Of a stretch of 64,000 bases of DNA, positions 34,866-47,791 are shown piece after piece. This stretch comes from Cadophora sp. MPI-SDFR-AT-0126 (lineage: Eukaryota; Ascomycota; Leotiomycetes; Helotiales; Ploettnerulaceae). The notes under the pieces were generated by a model. That model did not search any database. It was not told the DNA's origin and worked only from the letters and a program-made list of their open reading frames with translations. Position 1 is the stretch's first letter. The number at the start of each line of letters is the position of its first letter. The stretch covers positions 806,001 to 870,000 of the forward strand of contig JAGMVK010000002.1 of assembly GCA_020747065.1 (NCBI GenBank), given 5' to 3'. The position numbers were made by a program, and so were the translations under genes.

Positions 34866-37408
34866 TCTGATTTGAGTCTTGGCAGCCTCGTGTGTAAGAT
34901 ATCGTCACCAATACTGCGTTGCATTTCCACTGATCGGCACTTGCAGTCGCCCACTTCCTCCATGAAAGGACAAGGCAAGCATCTTATACCTGAGACGATG
35001 ACGTTGGAAGGTAAGGCTACGCTGACAGCTGTCATCGCGGTGCCCTTTGCCCTTCGGCTCTCTAGATGTAGAAAGTATATTTTCGAAGGATGAGAACGTG
35101 ACGGAATTTGGCTGAGACCCTCGTCAAGCGATTTGTTCGCTAAGCTCGCCCAGCACCACAGTCGAATCATCGTGAAGAGTGCCACACCACCCACTAAAAT
35201 GGCAGATAGGCTGCAGACTGGGCGAATCTTTAGACAACAGGTGTGAGAGCAAATCTGCTGCAAACGGGCCTTTCTTTCGAGGTGAAACCCAAGCCATCTC
35301 GGCGTAACCTGGTCTTATGATCTTGGTGTCGCCCGAGGCTGTGTTGGTGAGGTGGTGTTACCGTCATTGATCGTTTCAGCCTGAGCTTGATAGATCTAAC
35401 CTTGGGATCGGTCAGACTTATCAGATGCTGACATGCGATATGGTAGGATGCTTGGAGTTTCCTTGGACCCTGTGTAACCGAGCCTTGTTGACTTCGACCC
35501 GTCGGCATTTGTTACTCGACACTGAAAGCAAGTAATAGGTAAGAAAACATTGAGTAATTGACAAGATCCCTAGCTCCAAGTCGGTATAAGCAGGATATGG
35601 ACTTATATTAGTTTACAAGGACAGCAAATAGGTTTCAAACTTGAAACGACGGATTGAAAATGCAAGCCCAAACAATGCGACCATACCTCACGGCACGTTT
35701 GCGAAAAGACCCCGACAGCTTATATCAAGCAAAATGAGGTACAAGAAGCTGACAAATAAATTAAAAACGATGAGCTATCATTCTTGTAGACACCCCAGCC
35801 CGGGGTTCCCCATTTCGCAATAATAAGGCGGCTGTGGACAAAACGTCCGCCTTGTCGCAGAGAAGAGAAGGCGGAGAGCAGTTTTGATGCCATAGAGAAG
35901 CTTTCATGTCTTCAACAACATGTAAAACTGCATCGCTGTCTCAACAGTAGGAGAGGAAAGTATTGACACCCATCAGACCGCCCAACGAAAACTTGGCTCC
36001 TCGCCGATAAAGCTGTTTCGAGGTAAAGTTCCTGAGAAGCGGGACTTCCTCCGCAGGGTCGGCCCACACTTATGCCAACCCCTCTTTCTTGAATGCCAGC
36101 CCTCAGCCTTCGAAGAACTCGTGATGGCACTCACCGAATCACCTCCACTACCGTCTGCGGGTGCGGGGGCGGGGGAAGGATGATGCGGTGCACCCATACG
36201 TGTTGTCGCCCTTGCTCTCAGAAGCCACAGCGTCACGACACAGATTCTCGGAATTGATTCAAGCCTTCTGGCATGCTGCCAAGCTCTCGGCACCGCTGAT
36301 CTTTGACGATGCCCAGACAGTAGCTGTTCAACGTCGTTTCATTGATTTGTTGACGTGGAGATCTCATGGAGTCTCCGCTGCTGGAGCTGTTGGGATGATG
36401 CCAGCCACGCTGCCAAATCGATGGTGGGGTATGGCGTAAGAAAGTGGAACACAATGTACGACCACCACGAGAACACCAGCATGCTCAAATTGTGTACCGG
36501 GCGAAACGATTTTTGGTTGAGAGACATTTACTTCAACTAGCTCTTTTGCAATATTTGACTTTGTTGGTTATTGCTAGGCTGTATCTTAATTCCTACTTCC
36601 TCCGAATCTGCCCGACTAACAAAACGAATCACAATCAATCACTTGATTGAGGTCCGGATCTTTTTCTTTGGCCGATAGAAGGAGATGAGTCCGTATAACA
36701 AAGACTATGCCAAAAGGAGGCGTACACTCGGGAAATAACTCTACCAGACACGGATCTGTTCTTCCAGGCGACGGAACCAAAGCTGGGGATTTCTCGGGCT
36801 TTGACGGGTACCCCATGGAGAAGGATGAAGGTTCAGATACCATGTTGATGATTGGACAAAACAAGACGGAGCAAAGAAGCGCATCAGGGGTTAGAAAGAA
36901 GCTATTTCCAAGAGTGCCACAACACTGGCCAAAGGCTTGTTTTTCGTGCGGGGACACTAGTTTGGGGGGAGGGTTGACAGGCATGATGACAGGGCTACAC
37001 AACACTACGGGCTGCGAAAAGTCAAGATCGTCAGTCAACAATGCAACTTGTTTGGCCAGTACCAGGTAGGACCACCTCGATAGCGCCGTAGACATAAACT
37101 AATGTACGACGACGAACAGGGTTGCACTTCCCCTCCTCCTCGTGCTCCATGCCTTTGAGAAATGATAAGAGATAAATAGTGATGATCGCCCATTCTCTCT
37201 ACTCGATTTCTTTTTCTTCACAGTACTGCGACAAGAGAACTCGTGCTACCAGCTAAAGGCGATCTTTGGGTAAGTGGAATCAAGTTCCGCTACCATCTCA
37301 CCGAGGGAAAGAACAACCAGCCGACTACTTTCCATCTCAGCTGCGGGGGAAAAGTCCAAGGAAACCACTGACTTTCACCAGAAAATCGACATCAATTCAG
37401 AAGTCAAA
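34866..37408. other. Gene-free interval between HET and JEN1-like genes
   Basis: About 2.5 kb with only small frames that lack domains. The right end should hold the permease promoter. No repeat or RNA gene was noticed. Confidence 0.4.
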
Positions 37409-39074
37409 ATGGCCGAGCAGATCAGCGACGAGAAAGTCGCTCGTCCGAGTCACAGCCATGATGCTGTTGTTCACGAAAGTCATGCTCCAGAAGAGATGAC
37501 GATTGCCGAATATGCAACAACACGATTCAGCACCCTCAAGCCTCCGATGCACAAGGCACCCAATCCATTCAAGTTACTTGCTATGCTTAACACCAAGCAA
37601 TGGCTGTTCTTCCTAGTAGCTTTTCTTGCCTGGGTAAGTTGCAACATTTGCCTCGCCGAAAGCATTGACTAATGATACGGCGCAGAGTTGGGATGCATTC
37701 GATTTCTTCACCGTCAGTTTGACAGTTCACGACCTTGGAAAGACATTCGACAAGACCAACACACAAATTACATGGGGTATCACGTTGGTTCTGATGTTCC
37801 GATCCGTCGGGTCTGTCATATTTGGTCTTGCCGCCGACCGATACGGACGAAAATGGCCCTTCGTCGTCAACAATCTTCTCTTCATCGTTCTCGAACTGGG
37901 CACTGGATTTTGCCAGACGTACCCCCAATTCCTTGCTTGCAGAGCCCTTTTCGGGGTTGCGATGGGTGGTCTCTACGGAAATGCCGCGGCTACAGCACTC
38001 GAAGATTGTCCCGAAGAGGCTCGTGGTCTGATTTCGGGCATGTTGCAGCAGGGCTACGCCTTCGGTTATCTGATGGCGACTGCATTTTCCAGAGCTCTCG
38101 TCAATACGACTTCCCATGGATGGCGACCACTCTTCTGGTTTGGTGCTTGTCCACCTGTTCTGATCATTGCCTTCCGACTCTGTCTTCCTGAGACTGATGC
38201 GTACAAAGAGCGAGTCCTGGTCCGAAATGAGCGTGGAAATATCGGAAAGACTTTCATTGCTGAGGGTAAAGTTGCTTTGAAGCGTCACTGGATTCTCCTT
38301 ATCTACTTGGTGCTACTGATGGCTGGTTTCAACTTCATGGTAGGGTTTTTCGGTCGCCGCTTGGTCTTTGCGTTTTTGCTAACACTTGTCTAGTCTCACG
38401 GATCTCAGGATCTCTACCCCACCATGCTTCAGAACCAGTTCAATTTTAGTCCCAACGCCGTCACTGTAACCCAAGTCGTTGCCAACCTCGGAGCCATGAC
38501 AGGCGGTACTGTGATCGGGTACTGTTCACAAATCTTCGGGCGTCGCTTCTCCATCATTTTCATCAGTATCATCGGTGGTGCTCTGCTCTATCCGTACACC
38601 TTCACCAGCAGCAAGGCCGTCATTGCTGCTGCTTTCTTCGAGCAGTTCTGCGTTCAAGGAGCGTGGGGTGTGATTCCCATCCATCTCATGGAATTGTCTC
38701 CAGGATCCTTCCGTACATTCGTCGTCGGCACATCTTACCAGCTCGGTAACCTTGTCTCATCCGCGTCTTCGACCATCGAGTCAACAATCGGGTCTCAATT
38801 CCCACTTCCTCCTAAGGCTGATGGTACCAAGAGATATCAATACGGTAAAGTCATGTGTATCTTCATGGGCTGTGTGTATGCCTATGTCATTATCTTGACA
38901 TTCGTTGGGCCGGAGTACTTGAAGCGAAGCTTTGAGGTTAGGGAGGATTCGGATATTGCTGAGGCTGCGGGACATGATACCATTGATGCTGCGTTGAGAC
39001 GGAGACACGAAGCGATGGGTGTCGATAGCAGTGATACTGAGAAAGGAGCTGCAAGGACGAGAGAAGTTTTGTAA
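37409..39074 (+). CDS. JEN1: JEN1-type monocarboxylate/proton symporter (MFS), 519 aa
   Basis: Plasma-membrane uptake of lactate, pyruvate or related carboxylates. Exons 37409-37633, 37686-38339, 38394-39074; introns 52 and 54 bp. The family signature NxxS/THxS/TQDxxxT is present as NFMSHGSQDLYPT (residues 291-303), formed across the second intron. MFS landmarks include WDAFDFFTVSLTV in the first transmembrane helix and GLAADRYGRKWPF between helices 2 and 3. A hydrophilic N-terminus of about 55 residues and an acidic C-terminal tail are cytosolic. In yeast this class is induced by non-fermentable carbon and repressed by glucose; regulation here is not visible. Confidence 0.93.
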
Positions 39075-40068
39075 AGGCTGACCGACAGAGTCTAGGACTT
39101 TAAGGAAGGAAAGGGGAGTAACGAGAGAGATTGGACCACAGACAGATTAGCTTTCCCAACCAAGTTGCTATCACATACCTGAAACAGATTTCCGTCAAAA
39201 GATTCTGCGTGTTTCCTCACGATCTTTGCATCTCTGTCTCTTTCTTCAGCACTTGCCATCAATACGTAGTTCCGGATTTATTTGCACGTGATGTACATCA
39301 AATCCATCAACTTCGTTCAGCTCAGGCTACTCTTTAGTTGAGGCTGTTGGGGACAAGCTGTTTCTTGAATAATATCCCGGTGAAAGGAGAAATAGGTATG
39401 GCTTAGCGTGGTGGCGCTCCACACAAATTTGTATTCAACCGATATTCACGTGACCGGCTCAATGTCTTCCCGCTCGGCTTCGCTGTTCAGGCTCAGGGGT
39501 ATCTCATTCCAGCCTCAAACAATTGAAGACCCGATCCCCTTTCTGCAATCGCAACTTTTTCAATATCTCGGAATAGAAACCAAGTGGTGTATCTACGGCC
39601 GTAGCTTATCGCTTCGCTATCTTCTTGTCAACGTGTGGACTGCCTTGCGTTATTCGATGAATGAAGCGCTGCGCTGAACTATGCATCTGCCCTCTCGGCC
39701 GAAATTGGCATGGCCTCCTTGTTGATTAGCATCTCTCGTACGTGTATGTACAGCCTCTCTAGGCAGAGCAGCCCAAACCGCTGCGACGGGTCAATTGATA
39801 TCTGAGCTTCAAGCAATGCGCCGCCGGGCTAATCATTGTGATGTTTCGAGATGCCCAATGTCGTGGCAAAGGGGTGTTGATCTTGAGATGTTATCATCGA
39901 ACGAAGATATATAAGTCGAATTGCTCTTTTGTCTTTTTGTTCTTCACAGTCCTCCACTAGCATCTGCATCCATACCACCAGTCTTGCCATCACTTGCATT
40001 TCATATCCTAAAATCATACATCAACATTCCAACCTTCCCAATCCTCTAAATCCGACCCCGTAATCAAG
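39075..40068. other. Spacer, no gene seen
   Basis: About 1 kb between the JEN1-like permease and the NmrA-like gene. Its right end is pyrimidine-rich, as expected of a 5' leader. Confidence 0.5.
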
Positions 40069-40842
40069 ATGTCAACACCCACTCAAAAGACCGTCGCCAT
40101 CTTTGGTGCAACAGGAGGAACTGGGCTCGCAAGTCTCAAACTCGCCCTCAAAGCGGGACATAACGTCAACGTCCTCGCCAGGACTCCTTCAAAACTTGCC
40201 GACCTCTCAGCGCAATATCCCAAGCTCAACGTCATCCAAGGCGACATTCGCGACATCGCGTCCATCAAATCCACTCTCACTCTCAACAACCGAGTCGTTG
40301 ATGTAGTCGTCTCAGCAATCGGTATGGTCATCGAGCTTGTCGGTCTAGGATTCTCGTCCAAAGACCCCACGATTTGCGAGGATGGCACGAAAGCAATTCT
40401 CTCAGCACTTGCTCAGCTGGAAGCAGAGAAGACGGTACAGATCCCAATTGGTGGACCGGAATTCGTGCTGCTGAGCACGACTGGAATAAGCGACAAGGGA
40501 CGCGATATCCCGATCGCCATGATGCCCATGTACCACTGGATGCTGAATGTTCCTCACAAGGACAAGAAGAAAATGGAAGAGACGATGATCCGCGGCGAGG
40601 GAAGGACGCGCAAGTGGGTGATGATCAGGCCTAGTTTCCTCTGGGATGGCGAGAGCAAAGGTCTTGGAAAGATTAGAACTTCTACTGAAACTCCGGGTGC
40701 TGTGTCTGAGAAGAAGAACGCTGGGGGTGTGGCTGTTGGGTATGTGATCCATCGGGAGGATGTTGGCTTATGGATCGTGGAGGAATGTGTCAAGGGCGAT
40801 GCATCTAAGTGGCATGGAAAAATGGTCACGTTGACTTACTAG
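40069..40842 (+). CDS. NAD(P)-binding NmrA/SDR-like protein, 257 aa
   Basis: Single exon from the ATG in AAGATGTCA. The N-terminal Rossmann signature is TVAIFGATGGTGLASLKLAL, followed by LARTPSKL, NVIQGDIRD and VVVSAIGM. This is the atypical short-chain dehydrogenase type (NAD(P)H-binding family) that includes NmrA-like regulators and reductases. Downstream FVLLSTTGISDKGRDIP and VMIRPSFLWDGESKG resemble the substrate side of these folds. No classical YxxxK pair is clear, so catalytic activity is uncertain. Confidence 0.88.
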   Translation: MSTPTQKTVAIFGATGGTGLASLKLALKAGHNVNVLARTPSKLADLSAQYPKLNVIQGDIRDIASIKSTLTLNNRVVDVVVSAIGMVIELVGLGFSSKDPTICEDGTKAILSALAQLEAEKTVQIPIGGPEFVLLSTTGISDKGRDIPIAMMPMYHWMLNVPHKDKKKMEETMIRGEGRTRKWVMIRPSFLWDGESKGLGKIRTSTETPGAVSEKKNAGGVAVGYVIHREDVGLWIVEECVKGDASKWHGKMVTLTY

Positions 40843-41953
40843 CCGAGACTGGGTGATGCAATTCGTGGAGATATCCTTCTTGTACAGTACTATTGTTGAA
40901 TTTTGTTCAAGTTTTTCGCAAATAGAAGTTCGTTGTTCTACGGCCCCTTCCACTCTCCGAAAGCAACACATGGGATGCGAGTAGAAAGGGACGGCAGTCT
41001 TTCATCAGCCACATTCAAGGATGATCACAGGAAACGAGAAGAGTGGTATCTTGTTGGCTTGGCTCACAGTGTACGCAATTATCCGCATAGCAGAATCGAC
41101 CCTTCCTTTGAATGTATTGAAAAACGACGAGAATCTCGTAAGACACAACTTAAAATATAGGCAAGTAATACATGCTTCTTCTGCGGAGAACGAGACGTTT
41201 TCATGAAATTTATTCATGGATTGATATCATAGCTGTCTATTTAAAAGAGAGTACTTCATCAATATCGGGAGCTTGGGTTCGTATCTTTGGCATGCACACC
41301 CTCCAATGACAACCTCCATATATCACGTGCGAGGCAGTTGACACATGTGAGCCCTCGGAAAAGTTTTTAGGAAAACTCATGGGGAATTGTTAGAGTCTAA
41401 CAGAATCTGCATTGGCTCGGGCCGCTGTGACCGGGTAAGAGCTTACCTGCCTATTGGAGAATTTACTGGAACTTCTCTGGTATGACAAGACTTGACATGC
41501 AGAAATCACTTTACGCGAATACGTGGACACGCGAGCACGAGAAACGACAATCTCCCCACTCCCAGGAAACGCCTTCAACGCTGCAGCTGCAATCACGGAC
41601 CTACGTATCTGGGTTCTCCCCACCCACGCCGCCATGAAACTGCAGTGCTGAATACCCTGATTGGAAGTCTCAGGCAATGCTGATGCCTCATCTCACTTGC
41701 TTATGGACACCCAGGAGGCTCAAGAGGCGCCCCTGTCCGCGACTCCTGGGGCTAATAATGTATTTTGAGACCCGGCAGTCCGGGCGGAGAGATACACAAA
41801 CGTGGTTTAATGATCTCATATCATGCTTGACAGCTACATAAGCCATGGACTTCCCAGATATGGTTTGCTGATTTCTGTTCAGTGTTCATACTGCATCCCA
41901 TTTCGCGGCAGCCCCTTGCTCACTCGACCGGCAGATACCAGTGTGTTAGAAGC
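40843..41953. other. Upstream region of the PDR transporter
   Basis: About 1.1 kb without a supportable gene; the right end must contain the transporter promoter. No textbook PDRE palindrome was noticed by eye. Confidence 0.45.
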
Positions 41954-44900
41954 ATGGCTTTGAATCAGGATGGCAACAAACCTGAGCTTGGTGTTTGGAA
42001 AGAGTCCAACGGAATACCAGATGCTCGAGACGATTCTAGACCTCCATATGGCCATGCCAGACCTCAGAGCCTGGAACTCACTCACGAAACGGAAGACCGC
42101 ATCCAAAGCTTAGCACGTGTCTTCTCTGGCATGTCAAAAGCTCCAAGCTCGAATACGACGATGGTCAATCCCTTTGATGATCACAAGATCTCGGCACTCG
42201 ACCCGTTCTCCAACGACTTCGACGCAGAACAGTGGGCGAAGCACTACTTTCACACTATAGGCAGTGATCCTGAGAGATACCCTCAACGCACTGCCGGCGT
42301 TTCATACCGTGATGTTTCAGTGTTTGGTTTTGGAAGCGACACTGATTACCAGAAGGATGTTGTTAACGTCATGTATCATGCCGTCAATGTCATCAGGGAA
42401 TCCTTCAGGCCCAAGCGAAGAGTGCCCATTCTGACTGGGTTTGACGGTCTGATCAAATCTGGAGAGATGTGTGTTGTTCTTGGTCGTCCAGGAAGGTATA
42501 TTATATAATCTCGATCACAGTAATGCTCTCGCTAATTGGCGGCTTAGTGGGGTATCAACTCTTCTGAAGACAATCGCTGGTAAAACCCATGGCCTCTCTG
42601 TTAGTGACCAGGCGAGTTTCAATTATCAAGGTATGTGGAGCGAAAACAACACTTTTATACTTGATACTGTTTCTGACTCCTCGTACTAGGTATCAGCCGC
42701 GAAGCCATGCAGTCTCAATTCCGTGGAGAGCTTATCTACCAAGCCGAGACCGATGTTCATTTTCCTCGCCTAACAGTCGGCCAAACACTCATGTTCGCTG
42801 CACAAGCCAGAACGCCACGAAATCGAATGCCCGGCGTTTCGCGGCATCGGTATGCCGAACACCTTCGAGATGTTGTCCTCGCGGTCTTTGGACTCTCGCA
42901 TACGATCGATACGCAGATTGGCAACGATTTCATCCGAGGCGTTAGTGGTGGTGAACGGAAAAGAGTCAGCATTGCGGAAGTCATTCTTACTCAGGCATCT
43001 GTTCAGTACGTGCTCGGCAATCTCGGTTTCTCCTCATTTTCGTTGTCTCGGGAATCGGAATATTCCTGAGTTATGTTATACGACATATCTGGTAGCAATT
43101 GCTAACTCCCCATTGCGTATAGATGTTGGGACAATAGTACGAGAGGTCTGGATAGTGCGGCAGCGCTCCAATTTGTCAAGACCCTACGACTAGCCTCAAA
43201 TATGTCAGGATCAACTACAGCCGTCGCTGTCTACCAAGCTTCGCAAGAAATTTATGATGTAAGTGCTACCATCGCCCGCTTGGTTGAATTATCAAATACT
43301 TAACCCGACTTAGACTTTTGACACAGTCGCGCTACTGTACGAAGGTCGTCAGATATTCTTTGGCAAGACTACCGAAGCGAAGAAATACTTTACAGACATG
43401 GGCTATATCTGCCCTCCGCGACAGACAACCGCGGACTTCCTGACTTCCCTTACCAATCCAGAGGAGCGAGTTGTTGCTCCTGGATTTGAGCAAATGGTGC
43501 CCCGCACTCCTGAGGAGTTCGCGAAGAGGTGGGCCACCAGTCAACAGCGCATGCGACTCCTTGAAGACATCGCAAGATTTGAAGCAGATTATCCTCTTAC
43601 CGGTTCCCAGCTTGAACAATTCAACAAGTCCTGGAAGGCGCAGCAAGGATCACTGACGTATGGATCCATTCTCCTTCTAAGTAAGATTTTGAGACACGAA
43701 TAGCTGATGCGTGAACAGTCGCTCGAAATCTCCATACACAATATCAGTGCCGATGCAAGTCAAGATCTGTATCATTCGGGGCTTTCAAAGGCTTCGTGGC
43801 GAGATGGCTTTCACTCTCATCACAATTTTCGCTAATCTTTTAATATCTCTGGTTCTTGGGAGCATCTTCTACGATTTGCCAGACTCCGTCGCCAGTTTCT
43901 ACAGCAGGGGTGCTCTACTTTTCGTCACAGTTCTTTTCAATGCGCTGACCAGCGCCCTTGAAGTAAGTATACACAGCTTCCGATGGTCGATTTAAAAGCT
44001 AAGTTTCTAGGTTCTACCGCTATACGTTACACGCCCAGTTATCGAGAAGCATGTCTCATTTGCATTCTACCATTCGGCTTCAGATGCAATCGCCTCGATG
44101 GTGACGGAATTTCCCTCCAAAGTCGTTTGCGCGATAGTCTTCAACGTGCCACTCTATTTCATGGCCAACCTGAGACAAGAAGCTGGACCATTCTTCGTCT
44201 ACTTCCTGTTCGTATTCAGCTGTACTTTAACGATGTCCATGATATTCCGGTTGACAGGACAGGTGACACGAACAATCTCACAAGCAGTAGCGCCAATGAC
44301 CGTCTTCATCCTGATGCTCATCATCTATACGGGATTCGTTTTGCCAATCAGGAGTATGCAAGGCTGGCTTCGATGGCTCAACTACCTCAACCCTATCGCC
44401 TACGCATTTGAAGCTCTCATGGCCAATGAGTTTCATGGAAGACAGTTTCCTTGTTTCGAATTCATCCCCGCAGGTCCATCGTACGTGAATGCTACTGGAA
44501 CTCAGAGAACATGTTCTGTGGCTGGTGGACCACCTGGATCATCCCTTATCGACGGCGATGTCTACATCAATGCAACATATGGGTATTACCATTCCCATCT
44601 GTGGAGGTACGTGCCGTGCTTGGAGCACCTTGAAATTGGGAGATGCTCAAATTAACAATCTTTAGGAATTTCGGAATCATGATATCCTTCATTCTGTTCT
44701 TCTTAGCTGCCTATTTGCTTGCAGCTGAAAAGATTTCGTTTGAGGAGTCCAAGGGCGAGGTTCTGATTTACCGTCGAGGTGATACCTCTCCCTTGAAATC
44801 GAAGTCAACTGTAGATGAGGAGTCTCAAGGTGGGAATGAAAGAAACATCAACACTGCATCCACTCTTGTCGAAGAAAAGAAGCAAGACTCCCAACCAATT

Positions 44901-47250
44901 ATCCAACAGCAGACCGCAATTTGCCACTGGAAAAATGTTTGCTACGACATCTCAATCAAGGGCAAGAATCGGGTCATTCTAGATCACGTCAATGGCTGGG
45001 TAAAGCCAGGAACGCTCACGGCACTTATGGTGAGTTTTTCGAGATGATGTAGTAGCTTCAGCCTAACTCGATTACAGGGTGCAAGTGGCGCTGGAAAGAC
45101 ATCATTGCTTAATACTCTTGCTAATCGAAACGATGTCGGTGTGGTGACTGGAGACATTCTGGTAAATGGCCGGGATCGACCAAACTCTTTCCAAAGGCAG
45201 ACCGGCTACGTTCAACAGCAAGACATCCATCTCCTCACTTCCACTGTGCGCGAGGCATTACAATTCAGTGCACTGTTGCGTCAACCGGCAAGCGTTCCCA
45301 AGCAAGAGAAATTGGATTACGTTGAGGAGATTATCAAGCTACTCGAGATGGAGCAGTATGCTGGAGCAGTCGTTGGCGTGCCAGGTGAAGGTATAATATT
45401 CATCGATGCCGGTCCTTGATCGCATTCTGACTTTCATCTAGGCCTGAACGTCGAGCAGCGTAAGAGACTTACCATTGGAGTTGAACTTGTTGCCAAGCCC
45501 GACCTGTTACTTTTCCTGGATGAGCCCACCTCAGGATTGGATTCTCAGACAGCATGGTCTATTCTCACACTCATCAGAAAGCTTGCAGATAATGGCCAAG
45601 CAATTTTGTGTACTATACATCAGCCTTCAGCAGTCCTTTTCCAACGATTTGATCGTCTTCTCTTGTTGGCCGGTGGTGGGCAGACTGTTTACTTCGGAGA
45701 CATCGGAGAGAACTCGAGAATTCTGATTGACTACTTCGAAAGTGGTGGCGCTGCTCCTTGTGGCAGAGAAAGAAATCCTGCAGAGTGGATGCTTGAGGTT
45801 ATAGGGGCTGCTCCAGGAGCCACAGCAAGCAGAGACTGGGTCCAGGCATGGAAAGACAGCCCAGAGTTTGTGGCGGTCAACCAGCACCTCGACGATTTGA
45901 AGAACCAACTCCCATCCATGTCCTCCGAGAAGCGCGACGCATCACTCTCAAGATCATACGCTGCACCATTTCACGTTCAACTTTTCATGTGCACAAAACG
46001 TGCTGCTGAGCAATCCTGGCGGGATCCTTCTTATATTTATTCCAAAATTGGACTCTGCACCACAGCAGTGAGTGCAAAATCCCTCGAATGTCAATTGATA
46101 CTAATATCTGCATGCAGAGTCTGTTTCTAGGTCTTTCTTTCTACAATCAACCCGTCAGCCTCCAAGGCGTTCAAAACCAGATTTTCTCATTCTTCATGCT
46201 CCTCCTCATTCAAATTTTCATGTGCTACCAAGCAATGCCAAGTTTCATCACGCAGCGAGATCTCTATGAGGCGCGCGAACGTCCAGCAAAGACATATACC
46301 TGGAGAGCCTTCATGCTCGGGAACCTCTTCGTGGAAGTCCCATGGAACACCCTTGCTGCCCTGATCATCTTCATTTGTATGTAGTAAGTGCTCCCGACGA
46401 GAGTCAATGATACAAACCTTTTAAATTCCCTCAAATTTCCTCCTCCGAAATTTCCCTTGAGAGAAGAGAACGCCGTTGCTGACTTTCCAGCTACCCTATT
46501 GGTCTGCAACATAACGCCGCGGAGACAAACACAACAGTTGAGCGCGGTGGCTTGATGTTTTTCCTCACGTGGACTTTCATGATGTTCGGTGTCACTTTCA
46601 CAAGCATGGTACGTTCCCACTACTTTTCGAGAATGGATGGGTTTCTTTGACTGACTCTCAATCCAGGTCGTAGCCGGCGTAGAAACTGCAGAAATTGGAG
46701 CCATTATTGGCGTCATCCTATTTGCCATGAGCTTGATATTTTCTGGGTGAGTCAACTGCTTCACCCACTCCAAATGTATCCGCTAATGCCTCAAACCAGG
46801 GTTCTCGTAAAATTCCAAGACCTCCCAGGCTTCTGGAAATTCATGTATAGAGTCTCGCCCTTCACCTACCTAATCAGCGCATTCATATCAACAGGCCTTG
46901 GGAACACCAGCGTCACCTGCTCACCTCTGGAAATCACCACCATCGACGCCCCATCCGGAGAAACTTGCGGACAGTACTTGGCAGCTTTCATGGAACTTGC
47001 TGGAGGAACACTTTCCAACCCTGAAGCAACGCAACAATGCCAGTACTGCCCCATCGCAACAACTACTCCGTTGCTCGCTGCGTCTAGTATTTTCTACGAC
47101 GATAGATGGAGGAATCTGGGACTGTTGTGGGTTTATGTGTGCTTCAATGCTGCTGCTGCCTTGTTCTTTTACTGGCTGGCGAGGGTTCCGAAGCAGTGCA
47201 GGAAATTGCTGGGTGTCTTTCAGCCGAAGGTTATTGAGGAGGTTCATTGA
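41954..47250 (+). CDS. PDR-type full-size ABC transporter (ABCG), 1492 aa
   Basis: ATP-driven efflux pump of the plasma membrane, layout NBD-TMD-NBD-TMD. Fourteen exons: 41954-42495, 42548-42630, 42690-43005, 43123-43258, 43314-43657, 43719-43962, 44011-44606, 44666-45029, 45078-45390, 45442-46067, 46118-46383, 46491-46608, 46667-46746, 46800-47250; frames add up exactly. NBD1: Walker A GRPGSGVST (residues 177-185), C-loop [13 protein letters not shown], Walker B region [15 protein letters not shown]2: Walker [10 protein letters not shown] (876-884), [35 protein letters not shown]. As in other PDR pumps, NBD1 is degenerate, but at the Lys position it has Val183, where Cys is usual. Substrate unknown; family members export azoles and toxins. 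A Upc2-like Zn2Cys6 factor lies next to it, convergent. Confidence 0.96.
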
Positions 47251-47791
47251 GTTTTCGTTCATAAATGGACGGACCAATTAAAGGAGCCATGCTGCACGCT
47301 CGGAAATTCCTTTTGTTTACTTTCTTGCTCCGCATCTAGACTGACTGAGATACCTCCTGAACTTTATTTCGTTAAATTTATTCGTCCATAGACGTATATT
47401 CCTTAGAATGCCTTCTAAAAAGCCTTTTGAATGAAATGCAGTACTAGATTTGTTTGCAAGCACCTCAGATGCGGACCGTGAATTTTGGACTTCTCATCAC
47501 ACCACCAGGCGAGATATCATGACCTTTATGCAGAAGTAAACAATGCCACAAGCGTCCGTATACGACTCAACGCCTCTCCGGATTAAATCAAATCTGGATT
47601 CCTCGATATTTTCGGGTGGTACAGAAAGATGGGGTCGAATCATCGTCCTCTTTAGATGGGGATAAAAATGTCTAGTAACGTGAACAACAAGATGCAGAAT
47701 GTCGCATGGTCTGTGAAGGGTATTGGAGTGGACTAATATACATTCGCACAACAGATCTTACTATGTTATTGATCTCATACCCCTCTACAGA
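47251..47791. other. Convergent 3' intergenic region
   Basis: Between the stops of the PDR transporter and the Zn2Cys6 factor. No coding content recognised. Confidence 0.5.

Noticed and set aside
36707..37069. 120-codon plus-strand ATG frame upstream of the JEN1-like gene
   Set aside because: Opposite strand is equally open, no domain, and it lies in the permease upstream region.
46264..46773. 169-codon antisense frame within the PDR transporter
   Set aside because: It lies opposite firmly supported exons and introns of the transporter.
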